DNA from: JAQCEJ01 sp040881995
Lineage (GTDB): Bacteria; Planctomycetota; Planctomycetia; Planctomycetales; Planctomycetaceae
Assembly (NCBI GenBank): GCA_040881995.1
Contig: JBBECD010000203.1
Coordinates: forward strand, 1-64,000
Reading direction: 5' to 3'
DNA length: 64,000 nucleotides
The translations under genes and the position numbers were made by a program. Under the pieces are notes generated by a model that worked only from the letters and a program-made list of their open reading frames with translations, did not search any database and was not told where the DNA came from. Positions 25,107 to 33,222 of this stretch are shown in pieces (within the stretch, counting starts at the first letter, position 1; every line of letters begins with the position of its first letter).

Positions 25107-27338
25107 ATGTCGCTGCGAACTCAACTCTACTGGGTCCTGAAAACCTACACCGAAAATCGGGGAACGCATTGGATTCGTGATTATCGCTTTCTACTCCCGA
25201 TGTTTTTTTTCTCATCGTGGATCTCCATATTGCCTGGATTGGATCGATCGTTTCCTCTAGTCCCGGCTATCGGGCACAATTGGCCGTCGGCTTCGACGCT
25301 TGTCTCCGGCGGAGAATTGCGGGTCACCAATGAGACACCGATCGGTTGGGCAGACCGACTTCGGGGATTCATCGACGGTGACAACGAAACGCGACTCTCT
25401 GGTGTGACATTCGACGCGACGTTTGCCATAACGTTCCGCGATGCATGGAATCGCGACGATTTATTCGCCGGCGTGCCGAAATTGCGCGGCGTGCGTTTCA
25501 ACGGGGTGATGAACGTGTCGCATGTTGTGGCTCAATTCGCAACGCTACCGCAGTTGGAATTTGTGGAGATTGTCGGTGCGAAACTCTCGGCTGCCGACGT
25601 CGCCCTGCTGGCGTCAATCCCGAATTTGCAGTATCTGCGATTAGAAAGCTGCCAGTGGGAGAATTCGCTACGTGAACTGGAACAGACACCGCGTCTGCGA
25701 AGATTGATCATTGTGACTGCGTCCGAGCGAACGGCACAAATTGTGACCGCGGATGTTGACCCGACCCAACATTTTCGCGTGCCGCATTTGCCGCAGCTCG
25801 AAGTGCTGGCGGTCGACGGTCTTGCCGTTGCATTAGTTGATGGTGAAAACCGCCGCTGGCCGACCGATGCCGATCTCGCGAGCATCGGCGCGTTGCCGAA
25901 GTTGCGACGACTGTACGTCCGCGACGACGCTCACAGTGCAAAGCCGATGCGTGAGATCGAACGTGCTCTGCCGCATGTTCTCGTGCTGCCAATTTATACC
26001 CCCGGCGGTAACCTGTTGTTTATGTCGTTGTTCTTTCACGGAATCGTGATCATGCTGCTGGCAACACAAATTAATGCCCAGTCCGTGACGACGTTAAGCC
26101 CCGTGGTGCCGCGATTTTGGCCGTCGCACCAGATTGTATTCATCGGCCTGGCGCTGGCCCTCGCGCTCCATCAGACATTGCAGTTATGGGTGGCGAACGT
26201 CGCATTCATGACGGCGATGGGCATGAGTTTATCGTATTACACCGTCTGGGCGATTACTGCTTTCGCGACGTCACGTCGCCCGATTGTTGCGGCACAAACG
26301 ACGCGGGAAACGATCATCGAGTGGCTGTTGAAAAGTGTCTCGCTGCTGATGATAATTGGGTTTGCCATTTTAGTTATGACGAAAGAAACGTTGTTCCAAC
26401 TCAACGAGATGCAGATCTTTCTGATAGGAAAAAATCCGCAAGCATCACTGTTGCTGTTGGGAGCAGGACTCGCAGGATTGATCGCCCTCGCTACGATGTT
26501 GCCGTCTCGATTCCGAATGCATTATGAGAACTACGACACACTGCCGCCGATGACGTTCACCTATCGGTCGCAAGTCGAATGGGCGCAGATGGTGCAAGAG
26601 AAACGCAAACGAAAGCTCTGGGGAGCGGGGCGGTTTGCGGACCTGACGCCGGGTTGTGTTTTCAATAACGCGTGGAAGCGTTCGCAGTTGTTACGTGACG
26701 GCAACAAGATGACGATGTGGCGCTGGTTGGGACACGGGTTGCTGTCGTTGTGGATAGTGATACCGGTATGGATATTGCCCGCGTTCCTGCGAAATGATGC
26801 ATCCAGTGGTTTGAGTGTCGAAATGATATGGCTGTTTGTCTGGTTCATTGCCGTGTTTCCCACCATCGGACTCATGACTCAGTGGGAAGAACGTCGGCGT
26901 GCGATGGGACTCGAATTGCTGCGGCCCGTTCCCCGACTTCAGATTCGTCAAGACATTCTCTGGGCCGTGCTGCGAGATTCAGCAGTTCTCTGTGGTTTTC
27001 AAGTGTCGGCGATCGTCGCTTATTGTTACCTGAATCCGCAGACGGCGTATGTCTCGGTGCCGCTTCTCCTGGTTCTGGTCGTCTCGTGGTGTCTTCTTCC
27101 CGTGTATGTGATGATCCTGATCACGACTTCTCGCGATGAAAATCTGTTCGATACTCGCCTCTTCATTGTGATCAGTATCGTTGTATGTCACGGCATCTTG
27201 ATCTTTTCGCAATCGCCGAATAAAGGTGAAGTGTCGCCGATCACCGAATGGATCGTGGCAACTTTTGCGTTCCTTTTCTTGTTCGCCTATATCCAACGGG
27301 CGTATCAGCGCTGGAAGAATCTCGAATGGGACGTGTGA
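25107..27338 (+). CDS. Large ABC-associated membrane protein with LRR-like ectodomain (B)
   Basis: 743 residues, paralogous to the preceding gene. It has the N-terminal LRTQLYWVLKTYTENRG, a first hydrophobic segment near residues 27-43, and an LRR-like soluble region (about 75-295) with LPQLEFVEIVGAKLSAADVA, IPNLQYLRLESCQWENS and LPKLRRLYVRDD. Multiple membrane segments follow, with INAQSVTTLSPVVPRFWPSH, LTPGCV, LELLRPVPR and a final KNLEWDV. Sequence similarity to A is clear in the membrane part but looser in the LRR part, as expected if that domain recognises different ligands. The start at ATG 25107 gives an N-terminus that lines up with its paralogues; an upstream ATG at 25068 and a longer reading from 25017 overlap the previous gene. 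Confidence 0.75.
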   Translation: MSLRTQLYWVLKTYTENRGTHWIRDYRFLLPMFFFSSWISILPGLDRSFPLVPAIGHNWPSASTLVSGGELRVTNETPIGWADRLRGFIDGDNETRLSGVTFDATFAITFRDAWNRDDLFAGVPKLRGVRFNGVMNVSHVVAQFATLPQLEFVEIVGAKLSAADVALLASIPNLQYLRLESCQWENSLRELEQTPRLRRLIIVTASERTAQIVTADVDPTQHFRVPHLPQLEVLAVDGLAVALVDGENRRWPTDADLASIGALPKLRRLYVRDDAHSAKPMREIERALPHVLVLPIYTPGGNLLFMSLFFHGIVIMLLATQINAQSVTTLSPVVPRFWPSHQIVFIGLALALALHQTLQLWVANVAFMTAMGMSLSYYTVWAITAFATSRRPIVAAQTTRETIIEWLLKSVSLLMIIGFAILVMTKETLFQLNEMQIFLIGKNPQASLLLLGAGLAGLIALATMLPSRFRMHYENYDTLPPMTFTYRSQVEWAQMVQEKRKRKLWGAGRFADLTPGCVFNNAWKRSQLLRDGNKMTMWRWLGHGLLSLWIVIPVWILPAFLRNDASSGLSVEMIWLFVWFIAVFPTIGLMTQWEERRRAMGLELLRPVPRLQIRQDILWAVLRDSAVLCGFQVSAIVAYCYLNPQTAYVSVPLLLVLVVSWCLLPVYVMILITTSRDENLFDTRLFIVISIVVCHGILIFSQSPNKGEVSPITEWIVATFAFLFLFAYIQRAYQRWKNLEWDV

Positions 27339-27379
27339 GTCCGCGATTAACTCGGTGATCGGCTTTTAGGGCAGCAACT

Positions 27380-28816
27380 ATGGGAAACCAACTCTACTGG
27401 GTCATCAAATCCTACACCACGCGTAAAACGTTGTGGTTTTTCTTTGGCTATTATGTGCTGGCGACCATTGGATTCGGCGCATTTTTTTCGGAAGCGATTC
27501 CGTCCCTGGCGTTTATCTTGCTTCTACAGGCACAACTCGGACTCATCGCCGGCCTATGGTTACAGTTTCGCGCGCAGACCGTGACGACCGTCGGCACAGT
27601 CGCACCGCGGTTTTGGTTGCCGCATCAGATCGTGTTGGCAGCGATGATCTTCTTTATGTGGGGTATCCAGTCGCTGACGATGTTCGCCATGCGAGCCGAC
27701 TTGCTCGCCGCGGCGGCCGTCTGCGGTCTCTTATTCATTCCGTGGGCGACGATGCAACTGACTCACGATCGGGTGCTGGCCGGAGATCCCGCGGCGGACA
27801 AATTCAGAGCGACGGCTGTATTGGTCTTGATGGCATACGGAATACTCTTCTTTGCGGTTGCGATGTCGCTTTCGGACCAATTCATCGACCGATTTTTCGC
27901 GGGGGCCTATCCGCAACTCGCCTGGGTGCTTTTCGGTGCCGGTGTTGTCAGTGTGGCGCTGATTGTCCGGGGAATGCCGATGCGGCATCGCGTTCTCAAC
28001 GAATCGTCGAACCCACTGCGCTCCTGCGAAGTGAGCTGGGGGCAATGGATCGAGTGGAGTCAGCGGAATCAGCAGCATCAACATTCGACAAAGCTGCAAG
28101 AAAAAATCCATCGGCTGTTCGCGAACGTCACGCCCGGTTGTGCCCGTCACGGCAACCGACAACGCGCCATGCACTTGAAAAAAGCGAATGACATGACCGG
28201 AAGGAATCTGCTCATTTTTTGTGTGATGTTGAGCGTCGGGATTTGGTTCGTGCAAGCTCTGATGTCGCTGGCCCTCAACGGAGATTTGTCCAGATTGTTC
28301 GACGGCCACCATGAGTCGATATTACTTATGCCGCTCATGGCGCCGTCACTCATTCTCCTCCAGCAATGGGATCTGCGGCGTCGCACGTTCGTCATAGAAT
28401 TGATGCGGCCCGTCGCGCGCAGAGAGTTGTTCCGCAATCTCTTCGAAGCCATTGCTGGGGATACCGCGATTATCGCCGCCGTGCATACGATGCACATCAT
28501 CGTCTACGCGGCGATCACCGGGCAGAGTATGCAATGGTCGGTACCCGTTGTCATCCTGATGTTGGCCGGCTATGGCCTGATCGCGACAACCGCTCTGACG
28601 TTGCTGACGTACTCGCAGAATCGGCGCGGCACCATCGTCGTCATTAGCTCGATTGTGGTGCTGCTTGTGGTCGAGATCGTATCGATCGATGCCCTTTTTT
28701 CGTCGAAAGTAGGGAGCCCTGCGATTGAGCTGTTCGCTGTGGCAGCGGTGGTTCTGCTGTTCGCGTTTGCCTTCACAGCGAGAAAGCGCTGGCGAAATCT
28801 CGAATGGGACGCGTGA
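27380..28816 (+). CDS. ABC-associated membrane protein lacking the LRR domain (C)
   Basis: 478 residues. It is the same scaffold as the two preceding proteins (NQLYWVIKSYTTRKTLWFFF at the start, LQFRAQTVTTVGTVAPRFWL, VTPGCAR, IELMRPVARRELFRNLFEAI, and RWRNLEWDA at the end), but the 240-residue LRR-like insert is absent and TM1 runs almost directly into TM2. About 10-11 membrane segments are predicted by eye. It could be the permease half that pairs with A or B. The 41-bp gap to the previous gene suggests one operon; the operon ends here, since the next gene has its own upstream region. Confidence 0.75.
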   Translation: MGNQLYWVIKSYTTRKTLWFFFGYYVLATIGFGAFFSEAIPSLAFILLLQAQLGLIAGLWLQFRAQTVTTVGTVAPRFWLPHQIVLAAMIFFMWGIQSLTMFAMRADLLAAAAVCGLLFIPWATMQLTHDRVLAGDPAADKFRATAVLVLMAYGILFFAVAMSLSDQFIDRFFAGAYPQLAWVLFGAGVVSVALIVRGMPMRHRVLNESSNPLRSCEVSWGQWIEWSQRNQQHQHSTKLQEKIHRLFANVTPGCARHGNRQRAMHLKKANDMTGRNLLIFCVMLSVGIWFVQALMSLALNGDLSRLFDGHHESILLMPLMAPSLILLQQWDLRRRTFVIELMRPVARRELFRNLFEAIAGDTAIIAAVHTMHIIVYAAITGQSMQWSVPVVILMLAGYGLIATTALTLLTYSQNRRGTIVVISSIVVLLVVEIVSIDALFSSKVGSPAIELFAVAAVVLLFAFAFTARKRWRNLEWDA

Positions 28817-28831
28817 CCGGCCCCGCGCTCG

Positions 28832-28861
28832 CGACTTTGGGAACGGGATATGTTACGATGG
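28832..28861 (+). repeat. GGATATGTTACG motif, copy 1
   Basis: CGACTTT followed by GGATATGTTACGATGG lies upstream of the rhodanese gene. A close copy is at 30960-30991 upstream of the TIM-barrel/HEAT gene. The motif may be a shared promoter element or a short dispersed repeat. Confidence 0.4.
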
Positions 28862-29023
28862 ATCGCGCCGCGACAGACCGCTCGGGTCTGTGCTCTCTGT
28901 TTAACGCGGGGCAAACTCTCCGCAAGCGGGCTCGTTGACGGGAATCCGCGTACATTTTGTTTTAGCATAGGGAAGAATTCGGATTCGACCCATAATATCA
29001 AGTGATCTGAAAGGCTCGATGAC

Positions 29024-29428
29024 ATGACCAATCGATTGTTACTATGGAATCTTACCGCCGTTTGCGCGATGTGTTTTACCGTCTGTTCTTTTGCTGCCGA
29101 ACCGACGAACGACTCGCTGGCAACCGTCAAGAAAAACGTGGCGGCGAAGAAAGCCGTGCTGGTCGATGTTCGCGAGAAGTCTGAGTGGGACTCGGGCCAC
29201 ATCGCCGGGGCAGTGTTTGTGCCCCTCAGCGAATTGGAAAATGGAACGACCGCGGCCAAACTCGCCAAACGCCTTCCGAAAAAGCAGATCATTTACACGC
29301 ACTGCGTCGCGGGAATTCGCTCGTGTACCGCCGCCGATGTCTTGCGAAAATTCGGTTATGAAGTGCGGCCACTGAAGCCGGGCTACGATGACCTGATCGA
29401 CGCAGGATTTCCGGAGTCGGATGAGTGA
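29024..29428 (+). CDS. Exported rhodanese-domain protein
   Basis: 134 residues. A signal peptide (residues 1-23, CSFAAEP at the end) directs export. The rhodanese fold follows: VLVDVREKSEWDSGHIAGAVFVPLSEL, then the active-site loop CVAGIR with the catalytic Cys near residue 93 and the CxxxxR form of single-domain rhodaneses, and GYEVRPLKPGYDDLIDAGFP at the C-terminus. It could transfer sulfane sulfur or act in periplasmic redox. The next gene is DsbB-like, so a thiol-redox link is plausible but unproven. Confidence 0.9.
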   Translation: MTNRLLLWNLTAVCAMCFTVCSFAAEPTNDSLATVKKNVAAKKAVLVDVREKSEWDSGHIAGAVFVPLSELENGTTAAKLAKRLPKKQIIYTHCVAGIRSCTAADVLRKFGYEVRPLKPGYDDLIDAGFPESDE

Positions 29429-29494
29429 GTCGTTACAAACGTCTCCCCTGCCATCTGGGCCGCTGGTGTTCGTGTTCTGACAGGAGAAACGGAG

Positions 29495-30088
29495 ATGACC
29501 GATAGGGGACAGACCGCCGAACAGGCAGGGCCGTTCGGTTCCACGGCTTTGTGGAATTTTATCGCCCTGGTTCTGGCGCTGGCGGGGGCGGGCGGCAGCG
29601 TGTATTTGAGTCTGGGGCTCGGTCTCAAGGCGTGTCCGCTCTGCTTTTATCAGCGATCCTTCGTCATCGCCGTTGGTCTCGTCGTAGCGATGCTGCTCTG
29701 GCTGGACGGCCTTCGCTCCGCCCGTGCGGGCCTCGCCGCGCTGCCGCTTGCCACGAGTGGACTCGGTGTGGCAGCGTTCCACTTCTTTCTGATACAGACG
29801 GGAAAACTGGAGTGCCCGCCGGCGTTGTTCGGCTGGGGAGACGGTCCGCTACAGAGTCTGGCCATCTTCGCGGGGCTGACGATCGTCTGCCTGGCCGGTG
29901 CGTGGCCGTCACGCCGTTCGCTGCCGCGCGGAGGGCTGCCAGCCATCGTGGCGGCGCTGCTCGTCGGTGCGGCGTCGGCCTGGGCGTGCGTGGCCAGCGC
30001 GCCGCCGCTTCCGCCAGCGCCGGCACAGCCGTACGATCCCGTCAAGCAGTCCTTCGATATGTGCCGCCCCCCCTTTCAAGGACAATGA
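29495..30088 (+). CDS. DsbB-like disulfide bond formation protein
   Basis: A 197-residue membrane protein. A first TM is followed by LKACPLCFYQRSFVIAVG, the DsbB signature with the CxxC pair and quinone-proximal Arg, then further TM segments. The second DsbB Cys pair is not in its usual form: one Cys stands in LECPPALFGWGDGPLQS before the fourth TM, and further Cys lie after it (AWACVAS and MCRPPF at the extreme C-terminus, joined by a Pro/Ala linker). DsbB normally reoxidises DsbA with quinone; no DsbA is nearby. The gene is GC-richer than its neighbours and is followed after 6 bp by a hydroxylase-like gene. Confidence 0.8.
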   Translation: MTDRGQTAEQAGPFGSTALWNFIALVLALAGAGGSVYLSLGLGLKACPLCFYQRSFVIAVGLVVAMLLWLDGLRSARAGLAALPLATSGLGVAAFHFFLIQTGKLECPPALFGWGDGPLQSLAIFAGLTIVCLAGAWPSRRSLPRGGLPAIVAALLVGAASAWACVASAPPLPPAPAQPYDPVKQSFDMCRPPFQGQ

Positions 30089-30094
30089 AACGCG

Positions 30095-30955
30095 GTGTCC
30101 GAACAGGTTGAAATCGCCGTGCGCCTCGGATGTTTCGGGGGCGTTCTGCTCGTCATGACGCTCTGGGAGATGTTGGCCCCCCGCCGCGCGCTTACGGTCC
30201 GCAAAGCGCCCCGCTGGGCCAGCAACCTTGGACTCGTGGTCTTGAACATTGTGCTGGCCCGACTGATCGTTCCCATCACGGCGGTGGCCGCGTCCGTTGT
30301 TGCTCAGTCGCGGGGCTGGGGGCTGCTGCACCAGGTCGACTGGCCGATCTGGATGGAGGCTGTGCTCGCCGTGCTGGCGTTCGATCTGGCGATTTACCTG
30401 CAGCACGTGATGTTTCATGCCGTGCCGATGTTTTGGCGGTTGCATATGGTGCACCACGCGGACCTCGATTTCGACGTCACCACCGGCCTGCGGTTTCACA
30501 CCGTCGAGATTCTGCTGTCGGCGCTGATCAAGCTCGGCGTCGTCGTCGTCGTCGGACCCCCTGCGGTCGCCGTCGTCATCTTCGAAGTGCTGCTGAATGC
30601 GACCAGCATGTTCAATCACAGCAACGTCCGCATGCCGGCCGGCGTCGACCGAATCCTGCGCTGGTTCGTTGTCACCCCCGACATGCACCGCGTGCATCAT
30701 TCGGTGATCCGCCGCGAGACGAACAGCAACTTCGGTTTCAATCTGCCCTGGTGGGACTTCTTGCTCGGCACCTATCGCGCCCAGCCGCAGGAAGGTCACA
30801 CCGGAATGACGATCGGCATCACGCACCTCCGCAATGAATGTGACGTCGATCGGCTGCACCACATGCTGGCCCTGCCATTCGTTCGCCAGCTCGGAGACTA
30901 CGCGATCAACGACGGCGACAAAGGCCATGACGACATCGACGTCGTCCCTCGCTGA
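30095..30955 (+). CDS. Fatty acid hydroxylase / sterol desaturase family protein
   Basis: A 286-residue integral membrane di-iron protein. The eight-His pattern is visible: HVMFH near residue 108, HMVHH near 124, and HRVHH near 206, the last with nearby FGFNLPWWDFLLGTY typical of the family. Four or so hydrophobic segments flank the motifs. It would hydroxylate or desaturate a lipid with oxygen; the substrate is unknown. GTG 30095 is the apparent start, 6 bp after the DsbB-like gene, so the two are probably one transcript. Base composition is GC-rich, like that gene. Confidence 0.88.
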   Translation: MSEQVEIAVRLGCFGGVLLVMTLWEMLAPRRALTVRKAPRWASNLGLVVLNIVLARLIVPITAVAASVVAQSRGWGLLHQVDWPIWMEAVLAVLAFDLAIYLQHVMFHAVPMFWRLHMVHHADLDFDVTTGLRFHTVEILLSALIKLGVVVVVGPPAVAVVIFEVLLNATSMFNHSNVRMPAGVDRILRWFVVTPDMHRVHHSVIRRETNSNFGFNLPWWDFLLGTYRAQPQEGHTGMTIGITHLRNECDVDRLHHMLALPFVRQLGDYAINDGDKGHDDIDVVPR

Positions 30956-30959
30956 CTCA

Positions 30960-30991
30960 CGACTTTTCGAGCCGGATATGTTACGGTATGG
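30960..30991 (+). repeat. GGATATGTTACG motif, copy 2
   Basis: Close copy of 28832-28861 (CGACTTT, then GGATATGTTACG) about 65 bp before the TIM-barrel/HEAT gene. Confidence 0.4.
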
Positions 30992-31055
30992 CATGTCTCA
31001 ATGGACTGATCGTCACGTTGTTCGCATCCCCGCGTTCTTTTATTCGAGGACTGCC

Positions 31056-33206
31056 ATGCGTACTCTGTTTCAATCTTCGTTGTCCTGTGTCGTCATGATG
31101 ATGTGTGCCGCGCTTGCCGCAGGGGAACCTGTCGACGGGAATCCGCGGACGGTGTATTTCAGCACCGGGGATAATCAGGATCTCATCACCTTTCCTCCGG
31201 TCGATTCGGCCGCAACGATCGAGGCGGCGTTTACGGCGTGCCGCGAGAATTTTCATGCGAACCGCATCTGGTGGCGCGGGGGGCAGGACGAAATCTGGGG
31301 CGAGGAATTTGTGATCCGTCCCGAAAATCGCCTCTTCGCCCGGCTCTGGGACTGGTGGCGTGATTTGCAGTACCGCGTGGTGAAAACGAACCGCATCGCC
31401 GTCGCTGAGGCGAAGAAGCAGGGGATGGAAATCTGGCTGACGTACGGCCTGTTCGACAACGGCTCGCAGGCCGATGCAGGTTACGTCGATTTTCCGTACG
31501 CGATCGAAGATAAACTGCGCATCGAACATCCCGAGTGGGCGCCGGTGAATAAATGGAGAACCTGGCGACAAGGAGGGCCGATCGAATTCGCCTATCCCGC
31601 AGCGCGGCAGCGCATGGCCGATTATCTCACGAAATACGTCGTCGACGGCGGCTACGACGGGATTGCGTTTCTCACGTACGCCGAGAATTTCTCGCAGCGC
31701 TACGAGGACGAATTCGGTTACAGCGAGCCGATCGTCGAGGAGTTTCGCCAGAAGTACGGCGTGGACATTCGCCGCGAGGAATTCGATCTCGACGCCTGGC
31801 GACGGATGCGAGGCGCACATGTCGAAGCGTTTCTACGGCTGCTGAAAATGCAGTTGAACGCTCACGGCAAGAAGGTCGCGATCTGCGTGCATGGGGACGA
31901 GCCGAACCGTCCCATGGCCTGGAACGTCGACGGCGGCGTGCGCACGGCGGGGAACATGGTCTGGTCGATCGATGAATGGCTCGATGGCTCGGTCGTCGAT
32001 GAGATCTGTCTGTTCAGCCCGAAAGAATCCACGCTCTTGCATTCGCTCGACAAGAAAATTAAAGAGCAAAACTCGCAAGTGGTGCTGTCGTCGTTCCGCA
32101 CGCGCGGGGAGATGCCGAAAGGTTTGCCGCGGGTTATGTTTCTGGGCCGCGAACTCGAAAGTGGTTACGATTCGGAAGCGTGGATCGACTGGCCCGACGA
32201 AACGCCGCACGCCGAGCCGATTGAAAGTCTCGATAGCGACGACGTCTTCGCGCGTCGCCGTCTGTTGACGCTGGCCCTCAAGAAGAAGGTGAAACTCACG
32301 CCGGAGCAATACGAGGCCGCGGTGAACGATCCCGACGTTTACGTCCGCCGCACGGCGTTACGGGCGATCGCAGCGAACAAAGTCGGCGAAACGCATGAAG
32401 CCGTCGTCGCGGCATTGCAGGACTCTGAAAATTCAGTCTGCTGTCTGGCCGCGGTGGCATTGGGAGAAATTCCCGCGGAAGACAAGGTCGCCACGCTGCT
32501 CGATGCCGCGTTTGCGCCGGAGAGCACGTTTCAATTTCATTATCGCACGGTTCCCGAAGTGTTGACGGCGCTCAACGCGGCGGGGGAATTGACGGCGAAG
32601 GACAAACAACTTCTCGTCGCGCGATTGACCGACGACGAGTCGTTGACGCGCGAATTGGCGTTGTATTATTTCGTCCGGTTCGGTGCACCGGCCGATGCCG
32701 GCGTGCTGGCGAAACTACTGCAAATCGCGCGGCAGGATGAAAATCCCTACGCGCGGGAAATGGCGATGGTCAATCTGCAAAGCAGCTTCGGCGCCACCGT
32801 CGAGGTGTCGCAGGCGCTGCGCGAGGTGATGGAGCACGATACCGATCACGCCGTGCAGGTGCGGGCGGCGGTGTCGTACACCGCGATGCATGCCCGGCTG
32901 GAGGATGACGATCCGGCCCGGGCCGAGGCGCTTGCGCTGGCGATCGGTTTTTTCAAACAATACGGCGACGATGGTGAGCGAACCGACCGAGGATGGGGCT
33001 GGCGCATTCTGGGGAATGCGATTCTGCTTTTCGGTCCCGCCGGGAAATCGGCCCTCGAAGAGGTGATGTCCCACGTCGACGACCGCGCGCTCTCGGAGCG
33101 GGCCTGGAAGATTTTATATCTGAAGCAGGGGGACCAATTTTATCACATCACGCCCGAAGAAGACGCCGCCGCGCATGAGAAACATCCGTGGTTGAAGCCA
33201 CGATAG
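31056..33206 (+). CDS. Secreted TIM-barrel glycosidase-like protein with HEAT repeats
   Basis: 716 residues from ATG 31056 (AGGA five bases upstream); earlier in-frame ATGs lack support. A signal peptide (MRTLFQSSLSCVVMMMCAALAAG) is followed by a domain of about 370 residues that looks like a glycoside-hydrolase-type TIM barrel: ANRIWWRGGQDEIWG, EIWLTYGLFDNG, GYDGIAFLTYAENF, VAICVHGDEPNR. Acidic residues at strand ends could be catalytic, but I cannot assign a GH family. The second half (about 400-650) is HEAT-like helical repeats, for example YVRRTALRAIAANKVGETHE and SVCCLAAVALGEIP. It probably acts on an extracellular substrate with the HEAT part as a protein-interaction arm. The next gene (16 bp) is ceramidase-like. 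Confidence 0.7.
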   Translation: MRTLFQSSLSCVVMMMCAALAAGEPVDGNPRTVYFSTGDNQDLITFPPVDSAATIEAAFTACRENFHANRIWWRGGQDEIWGEEFVIRPENRLFARLWDWWRDLQYRVVKTNRIAVAEAKKQGMEIWLTYGLFDNGSQADAGYVDFPYAIEDKLRIEHPEWAPVNKWRTWRQGGPIEFAYPAARQRMADYLTKYVVDGGYDGIAFLTYAENFSQRYEDEFGYSEPIVEEFRQKYGVDIRREEFDLDAWRRMRGAHVEAFLRLLKMQLNAHGKKVAICVHGDEPNRPMAWNVDGGVRTAGNMVWSIDEWLDGSVVDEICLFSPKESTLLHSLDKKIKEQNSQVVLSSFRTRGEMPKGLPRVMFLGRELESGYDSEAWIDWPDETPHAEPIESLDSDDVFARRRLLTLALKKKVKLTPEQYEAAVNDPDVYVRRTALRAIAANKVGETHEAVVAALQDSENSVCCLAAVALGEIPAEDKVATLLDAAFAPESTFQFHYRTVPEVLTALNAAGELTAKDKQLLVARLTDDESLTRELALYYFVRFGAPADAGVLAKLLQIARQDENPYAREMAMVNLQSSFGATVEVSQALREVMEHDTDHAVQVRAAVSYTAMHARLEDDDPARAEALALAIGFFKQYGDDGERTDRGWGWRILGNAILLFGPAGKSALEEVMSHVDDRALSERAWKILYLKQGDQFYHITPEEDAAAHEKHPWLKPR

Positions 33207-33222
33207 AAGGGCCGAAACCGTC

